Of a DNA stretch of 64,000 bases, positions 21,626 through 31,635 are shown piece by piece (position 1 is the stretch's first letter; the number at the start of each line of letters is the position of its first letter). Position numbers and translations under genes: made by a program. The stretch comes from Alcanivorax sp. S71-1-4 (GTDB taxonomy: Bacteria > Pseudomonadota > Gammaproteobacteria > Pseudomonadales > Alcanivoracaceae). The DNA lies in assembly GCF_009846755.1 (NCBI RefSeq), contig NZ_AQOR01000010.1, positions 1 to 64,000 of the forward strand, written 5' to 3'. The notes beneath the pieces were generated by a model that was not told the origin of the DNA, did not search any database, and worked only from the letters and a program-made list of their open reading frames with translations.

Positions 21626-22144
21626 TCAGAGCGTACCCGCCAGGAAGCCACGGATCAGGCGGATAAAGGCCTGTCGTGTGGCCGACTGCTGGAACTGCGT
21701 GCCACCGGGGGTGCCGAGGTTGCTGCCGGATTGCCGCGCCAGCTCGGTGATAATGGCCGCATCCGTCATGTCGGACGCGAAACGCGACAGGTCTATCGTC
21801 ACGAGCCGGTCCATCTCCTGCTGTTCCGGATTGCTGGCTGCACCCCAGGGAGTGCCTGTCGCCGTCCACTGGCTCTCAAGGGCGTAGTAAAAGAACATAT
21901 TACCTTCCGTGTAGAAGTTGCGCGGGCTGCCAGAAGTAAGCTCCAGCGTACCACGCGACTCCTGCATCACTTCCATTTCCAGCACTTGCGCGGGTGGCTG
22001 GTTATGATCGTCGGTGCCGCCGAAAAATTGCGGCATGCCGGCACAGAAGGCCGCCTGCTGATTATAGGGGTTGAGCATCGCCTTCATCGGGATGACCATG
22101 TGATGGCGGGGTCGGTCGATGAATGCAACATAGTATTTGGGCAT
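21626..22144 (-). CDS. Conserved-looking hypothetical protein, last gene of the DUF2589 cluster
   Basis: I do not recognise a family for this 172-residue soluble protein. It starts MPKYYVAFIDRPRHHMVIPM, has no signal peptide or membrane segment, and has an Asn/Gln/Gly-rich middle (FGGTDDHNQPPAQ). The C-terminal helical stretch is ATRQAFIRLIRGFLAG. A good ribosome site (CGGAG) lies before the ATG at 22144. It is 32 bases past the zinc-ribbon gene on the same strand, so it is probably cotranscribed with the DUF2589-like genes. Confidence 0.7.
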   Translation of the reverse strand: MPKYYVAFIDRPRHHMVIPMKAMLNPYNQQAAFCAGMPQFFGGTDDHNQPPAQVLEMEVMQESRGTLELTSGSPRNFYTEGNMFFYYALESQWTATGTPWGAASNPEQQEMDRLVTIDLSRFASDMTDAAIITELARQSGSNLGTPGGTQFQQSATRQAFIRLIRGFLAGTL

Positions 22145-22176
22145 GGTTTTCTCCGTTTCCCTGGATGATGAAATGA

Positions 22177-22407
22177 TTAATTTCGTTTCTTGGTGAGCCG
22201 CTCACTGGCCCGCTTGCCGACACTGTCCTTCATGGCCGCCAGCCGGTCGAAACCCTGCACGGCAGTTTGCACCTGCCGCCGGCTTCCTCCTGCCAGCGCC
22301 ACGGAAAGATGGCATTGCGGACACATGAAGCTGCGCCCGGACAACAACAACCTGGTATCAAGCAGGATCGCCGTGCCGCAGTCGGGGCATCCCATCTGGG
22401 TTTGCAT
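22177..22407 (-). CDS. Small zinc-ribbon protein
   Basis: A 76-residue protein with two CxxC knuckles, CPDC (residues 7-10) and CPQC (29-32), spaced as in a zinc ribbon. A basic, helical tail follows (ASERLTKKRN). The ATG at 22407 is preferred over 22431 because AGGAG lies 6 bases before it. It lies between the DUF2589-like genes and the 172-residue gene. The role is unknown; nucleic-acid or protein binding is possible. Confidence 0.7.
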   Translation of the reverse strand: MQTQMGCPDCGTAILLDTRLLLSGRSFMCPQCHLSVALAGGSRRQVQTAVQGFDRLAAMKDSVGKRASERLTKKRN

Positions 22408-22476
22408 GGTCGTCTCCTGGTTGCCCGGCACACAGGTGCCGGGCAGGGTTGGCGCTCACGCGTGGGCGCGACGTGA

Positions 22477-23157
22477 TCAGGCGTCAGGCGCCTGCGTCGC
22501 ACTGCCAAGCGTGATCGGGCTGACGCAGTTGGTGTACGCCTGGATGATGGTGGTCACACCTTCCGGCAACGGCAACTGGCCGGCCTTCACCGACACCGTG
22601 TACTGCGCACTGTTGCTTTTCTGGTAGTTGGTCGTGTTGGTGGATTTCTGCGAGCTGTCATAGCTGACGTTGCCCTTCACCTCCACGGAGAACCAGCCGA
22701 CACCGAGCTTGGATTCAAAGCCGCTGTCCACGTGACCGGCGCTGGAGCTTTCCTGCGTCGCCTCATCCGAGTAGCTCGACTTCACTTCCATGTCGAAGCC
22801 CACTTCAACATCGGTCACGCCCAGGGAATTGAGCGGAATCAATGTCAGCAGAGGGACGTCGAAGGAAGTGGTGACGTTGCTGATGATCGGCGCGCCAGGA
22901 TTGCCATCGGCACCTTCCGTTTCGGTGATCACGCCACGGGTAATGCTCATGGTGACCATGACCGGGCTCAGCGTACGTGTCTCGCCTTCGCCTTCCTGGT
23001 TAAAGCAGGTATCCAGCATGAAGTTGGTCTGGGTGACCGCCATCATGCTGTTGGCCTGGGCCGCTGCAGTCAATGGACCGCCGATCAGTGATCGCATCGG
23101 CAGGCCGGTGAACTGCTGGGCCATGGAGACCAGTTCGGGTGTTTGATTATCAGGCAT
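22477..23157 (-). CDS. DUF2589-family protein
   Basis: A 226-residue soluble protein that fits DUF2589. An N-terminal helix with IGGPLTAAAQANSMMA is followed by a beta-rich core. The core has the family's VPLLTLIPLNSLGVTDVEVGF signature near residues 105-125 and alternating Ser/Thr-rich strands. Repeating polar strand pairs (VEVKSSYS, VEVKGNVSYD) suggest a beta-sandwich or assembly-forming domain. An excellent ribosome site (AAGGAGAGAAAAG) precedes the ATG. DUF2589 has no established function to my knowledge. Confidence 0.75.
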   Translation of the reverse strand: MPDNQTPELVSMAQQFTGLPMRSLIGGPLTAAAQANSMMAVTQTNFMLDTCFNQEGEGETRTLSPVMVTMSITRGVITETEGADGNPGAPIISNVTTSFDVPLLTLIPLNSLGVTDVEVGFDMEVKSSYSDEATQESSSAGHVDSGFESKLGVGWFSVEVKGNVSYDSSQKSTNTTNYQKSNSAQYTVSVKAGQLPLPEGVTTIIQAYTNCVSPITLGSATQAPDA

Positions 23158-23206
23158 CTTTTCTCTCCTTGAAAATTAACGTTGTGATGCAGAACGGCCG
23201 CTCTTC

Positions 23207-23707
23207 CTATCCGGGAATCTGCGCCCGCAATGCCCGGGTGTAGCCTTCGACAATTTTGCGAAGACCGTCCGGCGTTTCATCGCCGCGAATCCGTATTTCT
23301 ATCTCGGTGCTGGTGGCATGCGTGCTGTCGCGCCGGAAAAGCCCACCCTTCGAGGGGTGCGGCACAAAAGACACCGTCACGTCACCGTCTTCGTCCTGCT
23401 GTACATCCAGCGAAGAACGAAAAATCACTTCTTCTATGCGGGAGTGGACAATGGGGACCATCGCGATCAGCGGCACACTCACATTCAGCGTCTGAATGCC
23501 GTCGGCGGTTTCTGTGGGGTATTCCATGGTCACGCAGCGCGGCCGCAAAGTGTCCTGCGCCAGATTCTCTTTATCGTCCTCCACGGACGATGCAGGGGCC
23601 GCGATAAAAAAACGGTCAAGGAACGCGGCAGCCTGGCCCTGGAGCGCATCATTGGCGCCCACGACGGCTGACTGAATGGCATGAACAAGCTGTTCCAGTT
23701 TAATCAC
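23207..23707 (-). CDS. DUF2589-like protein (second, shorter paralogue)
   Basis: A 166-residue protein that looks like a shorter relative of its neighbour. It has an N-terminal helix (MIKLEQLVHAIQSAVVGAND) and the strand motif TLNVSVPLIAMVPIVHSRIEEV, which parallels the VPLL-LIP motif of the 226-residue protein. Acidic and polar strands follow. It starts with GTG, with GGGAG 9 bases upstream. It is first of the four-gene set and 50 bases before the second gene. Confidence 0.65.
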   Translation of the reverse strand: MIKLEQLVHAIQSAVVGANDALQGQAAAFLDRFFIAAPASSVEDDKENLAQDTLRPRCVTMEYPTETADGIQTLNVSVPLIAMVPIVHSRIEEVIFRSSLDVQQDEDGDVTVSFVPHPSKGGLFRRDSTHATSTEIEIRIRGDETPDGLRKIVEGYTRALRAQIPG

Positions 23708-23877
23708 GGGTCGACTCTCCCTGGTCGGATTCCTGCGTCATTGCACGAGCCGGCCCGTCAGCGCCTCGTGCACTCACGGTTCTGGTTCGCGTCAGGGGAG
23801 ATTCTGTGGAAGGTGAGGCCAGGCACACAATTCGGATGCCGCATAGCGGCTATTCCATACCGGAATTCGCCAGCCTG

Positions 23878-24780
23878 TCAGTCGCTGCTTTCTGCAAGCA
23901 GGGAGACGACCAGGTCCAGGCCCTGAGGTCTGATGAGGTTGTTCAGCCTGACGAGATGCAGATCATTCAGCAGCACGGGCCTGCCAGGCAGCCGATACTC
24001 CTGCAGCTTCCCTTCGCGCAGGTACGTATCGATGCAATGTCGCGGGAACAGACTGACGCCGAGACCGTTGACCACCATCAGCACTGCATCATGGATGCTG
24101 GTGGCACGCCCGCCATATTTCAGGGATATCGACCGGGTCCGGGAACGCTCTGGAAAAAAATGATACCGCCAGCAGCGAAAGTAGAATCCAAACTCAGGGT
24201 GGCTGATGAAGTTGTATTGCAGCAGGCTGTCGGCATCGAGCGCTGCGATATTCAGCGTCGGGGAACCGGCTGCCACATATTCCTCTTTGCACAGTGGAAT
24301 ATAATCCAGGCCGTCATGCTCAACGCGATCTATCGAGACCCCGAGATCGACACTGCCATCCATGACGCGCTCGATAATTCTGTCGGCACGAATCAGATGC
24401 ACGTTGATGCACAACTCGGCGTACGCCTGTTGGCGATGGAACAGTGCCACGGCACGCGGCAGCAACAGACAGGAGGCCGGCATCGCACAGGACACGCGGT
24501 GTTTTTCTGTCATCGCCTGCCCATGCAGGCCTGCCAGAAAGCGTGATTGCAGGGTTTCCATATTGCGGATGTAGTCACGCAACCGCATGCCCACTTCCGT
24601 GATGACAGCGCCCTGGGGTGTACGAAGGAAAAGCGTGGTGCCGATCTGGTCTTCAAGCGCCTTGATATGCTTGCTGACGTTGGCCTGGGTCATGGCGGCA
24701 AGATCGGCCGCGTCACTGAAACTACCGGCCTCATCCACAGCCTTGAAGGCTCTGAAGTATCTGGGGTCTATTGATCGCAC
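23878..24780 (-). CDS. LysR-family transcriptional regulator
   Basis: A 300-residue regulator. The N-terminal winged helix is clear: YFRAFKAVDEAGSFSDAADL then MTQANVSKHIKALEDQIGTTLF. A periplasmic-binding-protein-like effector domain fills residues 90-300. I chose GTG 24780, with AGGGA 5 bases upstream; a TTG at 24804 has no ribosome site. It is upstream of the DUF2589 set on the same strand, with 170 bases between, so it may control those genes. Base composition looks more AT-rich than the neighbouring housekeeping genes. Confidence 0.88.
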   Translation of the reverse strand: MRSIDPRYFRAFKAVDEAGSFSDAADLAAMTQANVSKHIKALEDQIGTTLFLRTPQGAVITEVGMRLRDYIRNMETLQSRFLAGLHGQAMTEKHRVSCAMPASCLLLPRAVALFHRQQAYAELCINVHLIRADRIIERVMDGSVDLGVSIDRVEHDGLDYIPLCKEEYVAAGSPTLNIAALDADSLLQYNFISHPEFGFYFRCWRYHFFPERSRTRSISLKYGGRATSIHDAVLMVVNGLGVSLFPRHCIDTYLREGKLQEYRLPGRPVLLNDLHLVRLNNLIRPQGLDLVVSLLAESSD

Positions 24781-25156
24781 GCCATCCCTGCATGGTTCGG
24801 CCAACGCCGAATCCCGTCGAACCGGGCTATGATGTGTTGATTATTGTTATGCGCTCCGTGCAACCCCAAGCCCCGATACGCCGGATGAACTGTACGACCT
24901 TGATCACATTTTGCAAGCAGTGCCAGTATGACATCACTGGCGCGAGCCGGATTCAGCCCGGCGCGTAATGCTTCCAGCGGGTGGGTAGGGTGGGTAGAGC
25001 CAAAGGCGAAACCCACCGTGTCCATGTCACGCACTGCTCGCACAAAATCAGCGGAACTACCTACTTCCCAAGCTGGGTGATTTCGATGACTTTGCGGGAG
25101 TGAATGACGGGCATGGACGTGGTGGGTTTCGCCTTTGGCTCTATAACGAAGGGAAA
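24781..25156. other. Intergenic region between the LysR gene and parB
   Basis: About 375 bases without a gene. The right part is a copy of the inverted-repeat element (24986-25143), which ends 13 bases past the parB stop. The left part (24781-24985) shows no clear gene. A 91-codon frame at 24768-25043 is read through the repeat and shares its translated end with a frame in the second copy, so it is spurious. Confidence 0.65.
24986..25143. repeat. Inverted-repeat (MITE-like) element, copy 1
   Basis: Left arm 24995-25026 (starts TAGAGCCAAAGGCGAAACCC) and right arm 25112-25143 are inverted copies matching at 30 of 32 positions. On the left the match to copy 2 extends outward through GGGTGGG, but the right end lacks the outer CCCACCCTAC, so this copy looks truncated or eroded. 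It holds one unit of the core that is tandemly repeated in copy 2. No transposase is encoded. Confidence 0.85.
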
Positions 25157-26062
25157 TTACTTGATGTGCGCGAGGATGCCGTCGAGTTCGTCGAGGCTGT
25201 TGTAGCTGATCACCAGTTTGCCTTTGCCGCCGTTGCCCTGTTTGAGGGCAACCGGCGCGCCGAGTTTATCGGACAGATCGTTGATCAGTTGCTTTACGTT
25301 CGGGTCTTCACGCTTCGGTGCTGGTGCCGCGCGCACCTTCTCAAAATCACGCACCAGCGCTTCGGTCTGGCGTACGTTCAGGCCACGGGCCACAACCATG
25401 CGTGCCGCTTCCACCTGATTGCCGCCCGTCAACGCCAGCAGCGCGCGAGCATGGCCCATTTCCAGATCACCGTGTTCCAGCAGCTTGCGCACATCTTCTT
25501 CCAGTGCGATCAGACGCAGCAGGTTGGTGACCATGGCACGGGACTTGCCCACGGCGTCGGCCACCTGCTGGTGGGTCAGGGTGAATTCGTCTTTCAGGCG
25601 CGACAGCGCCAGCGCCTCTTCCATCGGGTTGAGGTCTTCGCGCTGGATGTTTTCGATCAGCGCCATGGCAATGGCGGCTTCGTCGGGCACCTCGCGGATC
25701 ACCGCCGGAATGCTGTGCAGACCGGCCAGTTGCGCGGCGCGCCAGCGGCGTTCGCCGGCGATGATTTCGTAGCGCTTGTCGCCGATCGGGCGCACCACAA
25801 TGGGCTGCATCACGCCCTGGGCGCGAATCGATTCGGCCAGTTCTTCCAGCGCTTCCGGTGACATGTCACGGCGCGGCTGGTAACGGCCTCGTTCGAGCAA
25901 CTCCACCGGCAGTTTGCGCAGGTCACCGTCACGCGGTGCGCTGTCGGTCACGACGGGCACTGCCTCGTCGTCGTGAATGCTGACGTCTTCGCGGGGCGCG
26001 TTGTTGCGGCTGAGCAGTGCGTCCAGGCCCTTGTTCAATCCCCCTTTACGCTTGGCTGCCAT
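25157..26062 (-). CDS. parB: Chromosome-partitioning protein ParB
   Basis: A CTP-dependent clamp that loads at parS and organises the origin region. The 301 residues match chromosomal ParBs. It has an N-terminal KRKGGLNKGLDALL segment, the nucleotide-binding motif AGERRWRAA, the helix-turn-helix LTHQQVADAVGKSRAMVTNLLRL, and a C-terminal dimer domain. It follows parA by 3 bases. Confidence 0.98.
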   Translation of the reverse strand: MAAKRKGGLNKGLDALLSRNNAPREDVSIHDDEAVPVVTDSAPRDGDLRKLPVELLERGRYQPRRDMSPEALEELAESIRAQGVMQPIVVRPIGDKRYEIIAGERRWRAAQLAGLHSIPAVIREVPDEAAIAMALIENIQREDLNPMEEALALSRLKDEFTLTHQQVADAVGKSRAMVTNLLRLIALEEDVRKLLEHGDLEMGHARALLALTGGNQVEAARMVVARGLNVRQTEALVRDFEKVRAAPAPKREDPNVKQLINDLSDKLGAPVALKQGNGGKGKLVISYNSLDELDGILAHIK

Positions 26063-26065
26063 GCC

Positions 26066-26875
26066 TTATTCCACCTTTGCCTGCTGTGCCTGTTTCGACT
26101 GTTTGATGGCCTGTTCGCGGCGCAGAATTTCGCCGGCCAGGGCCAGGTAACTGATGGCGCCACGGGATTTGGCGTCATAGCTGATCACCGGCGCACCGTG
26201 GCTGGGCGCTTCCGCCAGCCGCACGTTGCGCGGAATGATGGTCCGGTACACTTTGTCGCCGAAGTGGCTGATAAGCTGGTTGGACACATCGTTGGAGAGG
26301 CTGTTGCGCGGGTCATACATGGTGCGCAGCAGACCGCCGATATGCAGTGACGGATTCAACACGCTGCTGATCTTTTCGATGGTGTTGAGCAGTGCGGTGA
26401 GACCTTCCAGGGCGTAGTACTCGCACTGGATCGGCACGATCACCGAGTCGGCCGCCGTCAGCGCATTCACGGTGAGCATGTTCAGTGACGGCGGGCAGTC
26501 GATCAGGACGTAGTCGTAACGGTCACGCACTTTTGCCAGCGCTTCGCGCAGGCGGTATTCCTTCTCTTGCAGATCCAGCAGTTGCACCTCGGCGGCGGTC
26601 AGGTCGCCGTTGGCCACCAGCAGGTCAAAACCGGACTCTGCCGGCGTGCTGACAATGGCCTGCTCCACCGGCACGCCGTCAATAAGGACGTCGTAGACGG
26701 TGTATTCGGTGTCGTGCTTGTCGATGCCGGAGCCGGAGGTGGCGTTGCCCTGCGGGTCGATATCCACCAGCAGCACTTTTTTACGGGTCGCGGCCAGTGA
26801 GGCCGCCAGGTTGACGCTGGAGGTGGTCTTTCCCACCCCGCCCTTCTGGTTGGCGATTGCAAACACCGTGGTCAC
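26066..26875 (-). CDS. parA: Chromosome-partitioning ATPase ParA (Soj)
   Basis: A deviant Walker ATPase that positions ParB-parS complexes. The 269 residues include [14 protein letters not shown] near the N-terminus, the switch region [13 protein letters not shown], and [15 protein letters not shown]. It sits between rsmG and parB in the usual gammaproteobacterial order. Confidence 0.98.
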   Translation of the reverse strand: MTTVFAIANQKGGVGKTTSSVNLAASLAATRKKVLLVDIDPQGNATSGSGIDKHDTEYTVYDVLIDGVPVEQAIVSTPAESGFDLLVANGDLTAAEVQLLDLQEKEYRLREALAKVRDRYDYVLIDCPPSLNMLTVNALTAADSVIVPIQCEYYALEGLTALLNTIEKISSVLNPSLHIGGLLRTMYDPRNSLSNDVSNQLISHFGDKVYRTIIPRNVRLAEAPSHGAPVISYDAKSRGAISYLALAGEILRREQAIKQSKQAQQAKVE

Positions 26876-26886
26876 TTCAACTCTCC

Positions 26887-27543
26887 TTAACCCTGCTCGA
26901 CCGGCTGTTGCGCCGCCGTCCGCTCCAGCATCACCAACTGACGCGATTCATTCAGCCCCGGCACCGTCAGGGCGATGCACTGCGCGTGCCAGGGCGCCGG
27001 CACGGTCGCCGTCTCGGCATCAGCCTGCGCGGCCTTCATCGCCAACAGCCTGCCGCCATCGGCCAGCAAATGGCCCGTCAGCGACAGCATGTCCGGCAGT
27101 GAGGCGAATGCGCGGGTGATCACCTGGGGTGAACCGTTCTGGAATGATTCACTACGGTACTGTTCCACGCGGGCCTGCACAACCTCGACATTCGTCACCC
27201 CCAGCTCCAGCGCCGCCTGCCGGACGAAGCGGGTCTTCTTGCCGTTGCTGTCGAGCAGGGTGAACGTCTGCGCGGGGCGGGTGATCGCCAGCACCATGCC
27301 GGGCAGCCCAGCGCCGGTGCCCACATCCAGCGTGTGGCCGGTGCCCAGGTACGGCAGCACCGCCAGCGAATCGAGCAGGTGCCGGGTGACCATCTCGGCG
27401 GGGTCACGCACGGCGGTGAGGTTGAACGCCTTGTTCCATTTGTCCAGCAGACCAACATAGGCCAGCAGTTGTTGTTGCTGGCCGTCATCAATGACCAGGC
27501 CGAGGGCAGCGATGCCGTCGGCCAGCTGGCGGGCGAGCGTCAC
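26887..27543 (-). CDS. rsmG: 16S rRNA (guanine527-N7)-methyltransferase
   Basis: Uses S-adenosylmethionine to methylate G527 of 16S rRNA. It has 218 residues with the SAM-binding glycine loop [17 protein letters not shown] and the [13 protein letters not shown] motif typical of RsmG/GidB. The GTG start overlaps the mnmG stop (GTGA), so it is coupled to mnmG. It lies 11 bases before parA. Confidence 0.97.
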   Translation of the reverse strand: MTLARQLADGIAALGLVIDDGQQQQLLAYVGLLDKWNKAFNLTAVRDPAEMVTRHLLDSLAVLPYLGTGHTLDVGTGAGLPGMVLAITRPAQTFTLLDSNGKKTRFVRQAALELGVTNVEVVQARVEQYRSESFQNGSPQVITRAFASLPDMLSLTGHLLADGGRLLAMKAAQADAETATVPAPWHAQCIALTVPGLNESRQLVMLERTAAQQPVEQG

Positions 27544-29450
27544 AGCGCCATTCCGGAGGTGTCGGTGTCCTGTTGCCGCCGGGCCATGCCCTGCTTCTTC
27601 AGGTGGATCAGCAGCAGCGAGATGGCTGCCGGCGTCACGCCGGGGATGCGCCCCGCCTGGCCGAGTGTGGCCGGCCGGGCGGTGTCCAGCTTCTGCCGGA
27701 CTTCGTTGGACAGGCCGTTGACCTGACCGTAATCCATGTCGGCCGGCAGCAGGGTGTTTTCCGCCGCGCGCAGCTTCGCCACTTCATCGGCCTGGCGATC
27801 AATGTAGCCGGCGTACTTGGCGAGGATTTCCACCTGCTCGGCGATGGCCGGCATTTCCGGCGCCAGGCCGGCGGCGTCCAGCAGCGGGCCATAGGTCACT
27901 TCCGGGCGCTTGAGCAGATCCATCAGGGTGTATTCGTGGGTCAGGTCGGTATCCAGCAGCGCGTTCACCTCTGCGCTGCGGGCGCTGCCCGGCCGCACCC
28001 AGGTGGCGCGCAGGCGTGCGGCTTCGCGCTCGGCGCCATCGCGCTTGGCGCAGTAGGCGGCCCAGCGTTCATCGTCCACCAGGCCCAGTGCGCGGCCTTT
28101 TTCGGTCAGGCGCAGGTCGGCGTTGTCTTCGCGCAGCAGCAGCCGGTACTCCGCACGGCTGGTGAACATGCGATACGGCTCGCGGGTGCCGAGGGTGATC
28201 AGATCGTCCACCAGCACGCCGAGGTAGGCCTCGTCGCGCTGCGGATACCAGGCGTCTTTGTCCTGCGCCAGCAACGCGGCGTTGATGCCGGCCAGCAGGC
28301 CCTGGGCGCCGGCTTCTTCGTAGCCGGTGGTGCCGTTGATCTGACCGGCGAAGAACAGGCCCGGCATGTGTTTGGTTTCCAGCGAGTGCTTCAGGTCCTG
28401 CGGGTTGAAGAAGTCGTACTCGATGGCATAGCCCGGCCGGGTGATGTGCGCCTGCTCGAAGCCGCGAATGGAGCGCACGGCCGCCAGCTGCACGTCGAAC
28501 GGCAGGCTGGTGGAGATGCCGTTGGGGTACAGCTCATGGGTGGTCAGCCCTTCCGGCTCGACGAAGATCTGGTGCGTGTTCTTGTCCGGGTAGCGGTTCA
28601 CCTTGTCTTCGATGCTCGGGCAATAGCGCGGGCCGACGCCTTCGATCACGCCGGTGAACATCGGCGAGCGGTCGAAGCCCGAGCGGATGATGTCGTGGGT
28701 CTGCTCGTTGGTGTGGGTGATGTAGCAGCAGGTCTGGCGCGGGTGTTCTTCCACGCGGCCCAGGTAGCTCATCACCGGGGTCGGTGTGTCGCCCCATTGT
28801 GCTTCCATCACCGAGAAATCCACCGACTTGCCGTCGATGCGCGGCGGCGTGCCGGTTTTCAGGCGGTCAACCCGGAACGGCAGTTCACGCAGGCGCTGCG
28901 CCAGCGCAATGGACGGCGGGTCACCGGCACGGCCGCCGGAATGGTTTTCCAGGCCGATGTGGATACGCCCGCCCAGGAAGGTGCCGGCGGTCAGCACCAC
29001 GGCGTCTGCCTGAAAGCGCAGGCCCATGTGGGTGACCGCGCCCACACAGCGGCCCTGTTCGACGATCAGATCATCCACTGCCTGCTGGAAAATCGTCAGG
29101 TGCGGCTGGTTCTCGAGCATCTCGCGAATCGCCGCTTTATAAAGGATGCGGTCGGCCTGGGCGCGGGTGGCGCGCACCGCCGGGCCCTTGCGGGCATTGA
29201 GCACGCGGAACTGGATGCCGGCGCGGTCGGTGGCGCGCGCCATGGCGCCGCCCAGGGCGTCGATCTCGCGCACCAGATGGCTCTTGCCGATGCCGCCGAT
29301 GGCCGGGTTGCAGCTCATCTGGCCCAGCGTCTCGATGTTGTGGGTCAGCAGCAGGGTCTCCACACCCATGCGCGCGGCGGCCAGCGCGGCTTCAGTGCCG
29401 GCATGGCCGCCACCGATCACGATCACTGCAAAACGCTTGGGGAAGTCCAT
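27540..29450 (-). CDS. mnmG: tRNA uridine-5-carboxymethylaminomethyl modification enzyme MnmG (GidA)
   Basis: An FAD-dependent enzyme that works with MnmE to modify the tRNA wobble uridine. I begin it at ATG 29450 ([18 protein letters not shown]), giving 636 residues, the family length; an upstream frame to 29537 has no ribosome site. The dinucleotide loop [12 protein letters not shown] is at the N-terminus, and [22 protein letters not shown] and [20 protein letters not shown] are clear family blocks. Its partner gene mnmE is about 31 kb away at 60574. Confidence 0.98.
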   Translation of the reverse strand: MDFPKRFAVIVIGGGHAGTEAALAAARMGVETLLLTHNIETLGQMSCNPAIGGIGKSHLVREIDALGGAMARATDRAGIQFRVLNARKGPAVRATRAQADRILYKAAIREMLENQPHLTIFQQAVDDLIVEQGRCVGAVTHMGLRFQADAVVLTAGTFLGGRIHIGLENHSGGRAGDPPSIALAQRLRELPFRVDRLKTGTPPRIDGKSVDFSVMEAQWGDTPTPVMSYLGRVEEHPRQTCCYITHTNEQTHDIIRSGFDRSPMFTGVIEGVGPRYCPSIEDKVNRYPDKNTHQIFVEPEGLTTHELYPNGISTSLPFDVQLAAVRSIRGFEQAHITRPGYAIEYDFFNPQDLKHSLETKHMPGLFFAGQINGTTGYEEAGAQGLLAGINAALLAQDKDAWYPQRDEAYLGVLVDDLITLGTREPYRMFTSRAEYRLLLREDNADLRLTEKGRALGLVDDERWAAYCAKRDGAEREAARLRATWVRPGSARSAEVNALLDTDLTHEYTLMDLLKRPEVTYGPLLDAAGLAPEMPAIAEQVEILAKYAGYIDRQADEVAKLRAAENTLLPADMDYGQVNGLSNEVRQKLDTARPATLGQAGRIPGVTPAAISLLLIHLKKQGMARRQQDTDTSGMAL

Positions 29451-29658
29451 GATGCTCACCTGGTCATTGTCTGCGCGTTGTCTGCTGCATTGCCTGCTGT
29501 GTTGCCTGTTGCATGGCGGCGTCGCCGGCCTGCTCAAATTATGAGCAAAGGGGCGCGTAGTATATAGCTCGGCGCCTGAAATAAAAGAGGGCGCTCAAAC
29601 ACTTGTGTTACACTCTGGCTGCTTTTTGTCCAATCCAGGCCATCCGGGAAACGACAGC

Positions 29659-31362
29659 GTGGAATCCCTGAACGTCTTTATCCTGATCGGCGCGTTCATC
29701 CTCTTTATCGGTTTGCTGCTGGGGTCACTCAGCACCCGGATAGGCGTTCCCACCTTGCTGGTCTTTCTTGGTGTCGGCATGGCCGCCGGCGAGAACGGCA
29801 TTGGCGGCATCCAGTTCGAGGATGTCGATTTCGCCTTCCTGATCAGTAATCTGGCGCTGGCCATTATCCTCCTGGACGGCGGCTTGCGCACCCGCCTGGA
29901 AACCTTCCGGGTCGGCCTGAAACCGGCCCTGTCGCTGGCCACCCTGGGCGTGGCGCTGTCAGCCATGTTCACCGGCGCCTTTGCCACCTGGCTGCTGGGC
30001 GTGGACTGGCGCGTGGGCCTGCTGCTCGGCGGCATCATCGGCTCCACGGATGCAGCGGCGGTGTTCAGCATGATCCGCAGCGCCGGGGTACGCATCAATG
30101 CGCGCGTGGCCAGCACGCTGGAAATCGAGTCCGGCCTGAACGACCCGATGGCGATTTTCATTACCGTGCTGCTGATCGACCTGCTGCTCAAGCCGGACGC
30201 CAGCTGGGGTGCGGAAACCCTGACCACCCTGATCCAGCAGTTCGGCGTCGGCGCGCTGCTCGGTGTCGGCCTGGGCATTCTGCTGGCCGAACTGTTGCTG
30301 CGCGTGCGCAGCAACGAGGGGCTGCACGCGCTGCTGCTGTGCACCGGCGGCCTGTCGCTGTTTGCGATCACCAATCTGCTGGGCGGTTCCGGTTTCCTGG
30401 CCGCCTATGTGGCCGGTCTGGTGGCCGGCAACTGGCGCAGCGGCACCAGCGACAACGTGCTGCGCTCCATGGACTCGATGGCGTGGCTGGCGCAGTCCGG
30501 CATGTTCCTGCTGCTGGGCCTGCTGGTGTCGCCCAAGGAAATGCTCGACTCGCTGCTGCCGGGGCTGGCCATCGCCCTGTTCCTGATGCTGGTGGCACGG
30601 CCGCTGGCGGTCTGGTTGTCGCTGCTGCCGTTTGGCTTCCCGCGTCGCGAACAGGGTTTTATCGCCTGGACCGGCCTGCGCGGCGCGGTACCGATCGTGC
30701 TGGCAGTGTTTCCGCTGATGTCGGGGCTGGACCAGAGCCGGCTGCTGTTCGATATCGTCTTCGTGGTGGTGATCGCGTCGCTGCTGCTGCAGGGCACCAC
30801 GCTCGGCCCGATGGCCCGGCGCCTGAAGCTGGCGCTGCCGCCGGCGGCCAAGCCGCTGACCGAGGTCGGGCTGGAGGGCGTGGACGATCAATTCATAACG
30901 CAATTTCGCATCGAACCCGGCTCGCGTGCCGACGGCAAGACCCTGTCCCATCTCGTCACGCCGTTGATCCGCCCGGTGGCGCTGGTGCGTGCCGGCAATT
31001 CCCTGCCATTGGAGGACAACCCGCCGCTGCGTGCCGGGGATACGCTGTCGCTGCTGGCCAGCCACGGTGAGCTGGAGCAGCTCAGCGAGTGGTTCCTGTC
31101 CTCCACCGTGGCGCTGCGCCGCTTCTATGGTGACTTCACCGTGCGCGCCAACGTGCAGGTGGCGGACGTGGCCATGAGCTACGGCCTTGCCGGGCTTGCC
31201 GAAGAAGAACTGGCGCTGTCACTGGAGCAGTTGTTCCGGCGCCGGCACAGCACCACCCCGGTGATCGGCGACACCATCGATCTGGGTGGCATTCGCCTGC
31301 GCGTGCGGGCCATGGAACGGGGCCGGGTCAGCCTGGTCGGCATCCGCCTGCCAAAGGGCTGA
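29659..31362 (+). CDS. nhaP2: K+/H+ antiporter, NhaP2 (CvrA) type
   Basis: A membrane cation/proton antiporter of 567 residues. Twelve or so membrane helices fill the first 400 residues, with CPA1 motifs ILLDGGLRTR, GSTDAAAVFSM and LEIESGLNDPMA. A cytoplasmic TrkA-C-like domain follows (about 430-500, FRIEPGSRADGKTLSHL) and then the NhaP2-specific end. The GTG at 29659 is chosen (GGGAA upstream, MESLNVF-like family start); the frame stays open to 29605. It is divergent from mnmG. NhaP2 proteins protect against high cytoplasmic K+. Confidence 0.9.
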   Translation: MESLNVFILIGAFILFIGLLLGSLSTRIGVPTLLVFLGVGMAAGENGIGGIQFEDVDFAFLISNLALAIILLDGGLRTRLETFRVGLKPALSLATLGVALSAMFTGAFATWLLGVDWRVGLLLGGIIGSTDAAAVFSMIRSAGVRINARVASTLEIESGLNDPMAIFITVLLIDLLLKPDASWGAETLTTLIQQFGVGALLGVGLGILLAELLLRVRSNEGLHALLLCTGGLSLFAITNLLGGSGFLAAYVAGLVAGNWRSGTSDNVLRSMDSMAWLAQSGMFLLLGLLVSPKEMLDSLLPGLAIALFLMLVARPLAVWLSLLPFGFPRREQGFIAWTGLRGAVPIVLAVFPLMSGLDQSRLLFDIVFVVVIASLLLQGTTLGPMARRLKLALPPAAKPLTEVGLEGVDDQFITQFRIEPGSRADGKTLSHLVTPLIRPVALVRAGNSLPLEDNPPLRAGDTLSLLASHGELEQLSEWFLSSTVALRRFYGDFTVRANVQVADVAMSYGLAGLAEEELALSLEQLFRRRHSTTPVIGDTIDLGGIRLRVRAMERGRVSLVGIRLPKG

Positions 31363-31635
31363 CACGCCGCGAATCACCACAGCGCCGCTTTTCACGGTAT
31401 TTACAGTCAACGCTTGTTCACTCGCCTTTCGCTATAACTGCGCACCGTTAAACCTGTTAGCAGGGGGCCAGAGCCGTTTCCGGGCCGCCCCTGCGGCGCG
31501 CACCCACCTGATGGGCACGTCAGATCAATCACGTGCAGTGCTTGATTGCAGAGGCTTCGCGGAGCCTCCCGTGCAGGCCGCCGCTGCGCAGGTGTTCACC
31601 GATCCAGCCGGCAGCCGCCGCAGAAAGGAGAGACC

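Noticed and set aside
24768-25043. Short frame sharing a translated end with a frame at 45257-45517
   Set aside because: The shared sequence is the DNA repeat element read through, not a conserved protein.
27573-29567. 664-residue plus-strand frame opposite mnmG
   Set aside because: Mirrors mnmG codon bias; no domain or start signal.
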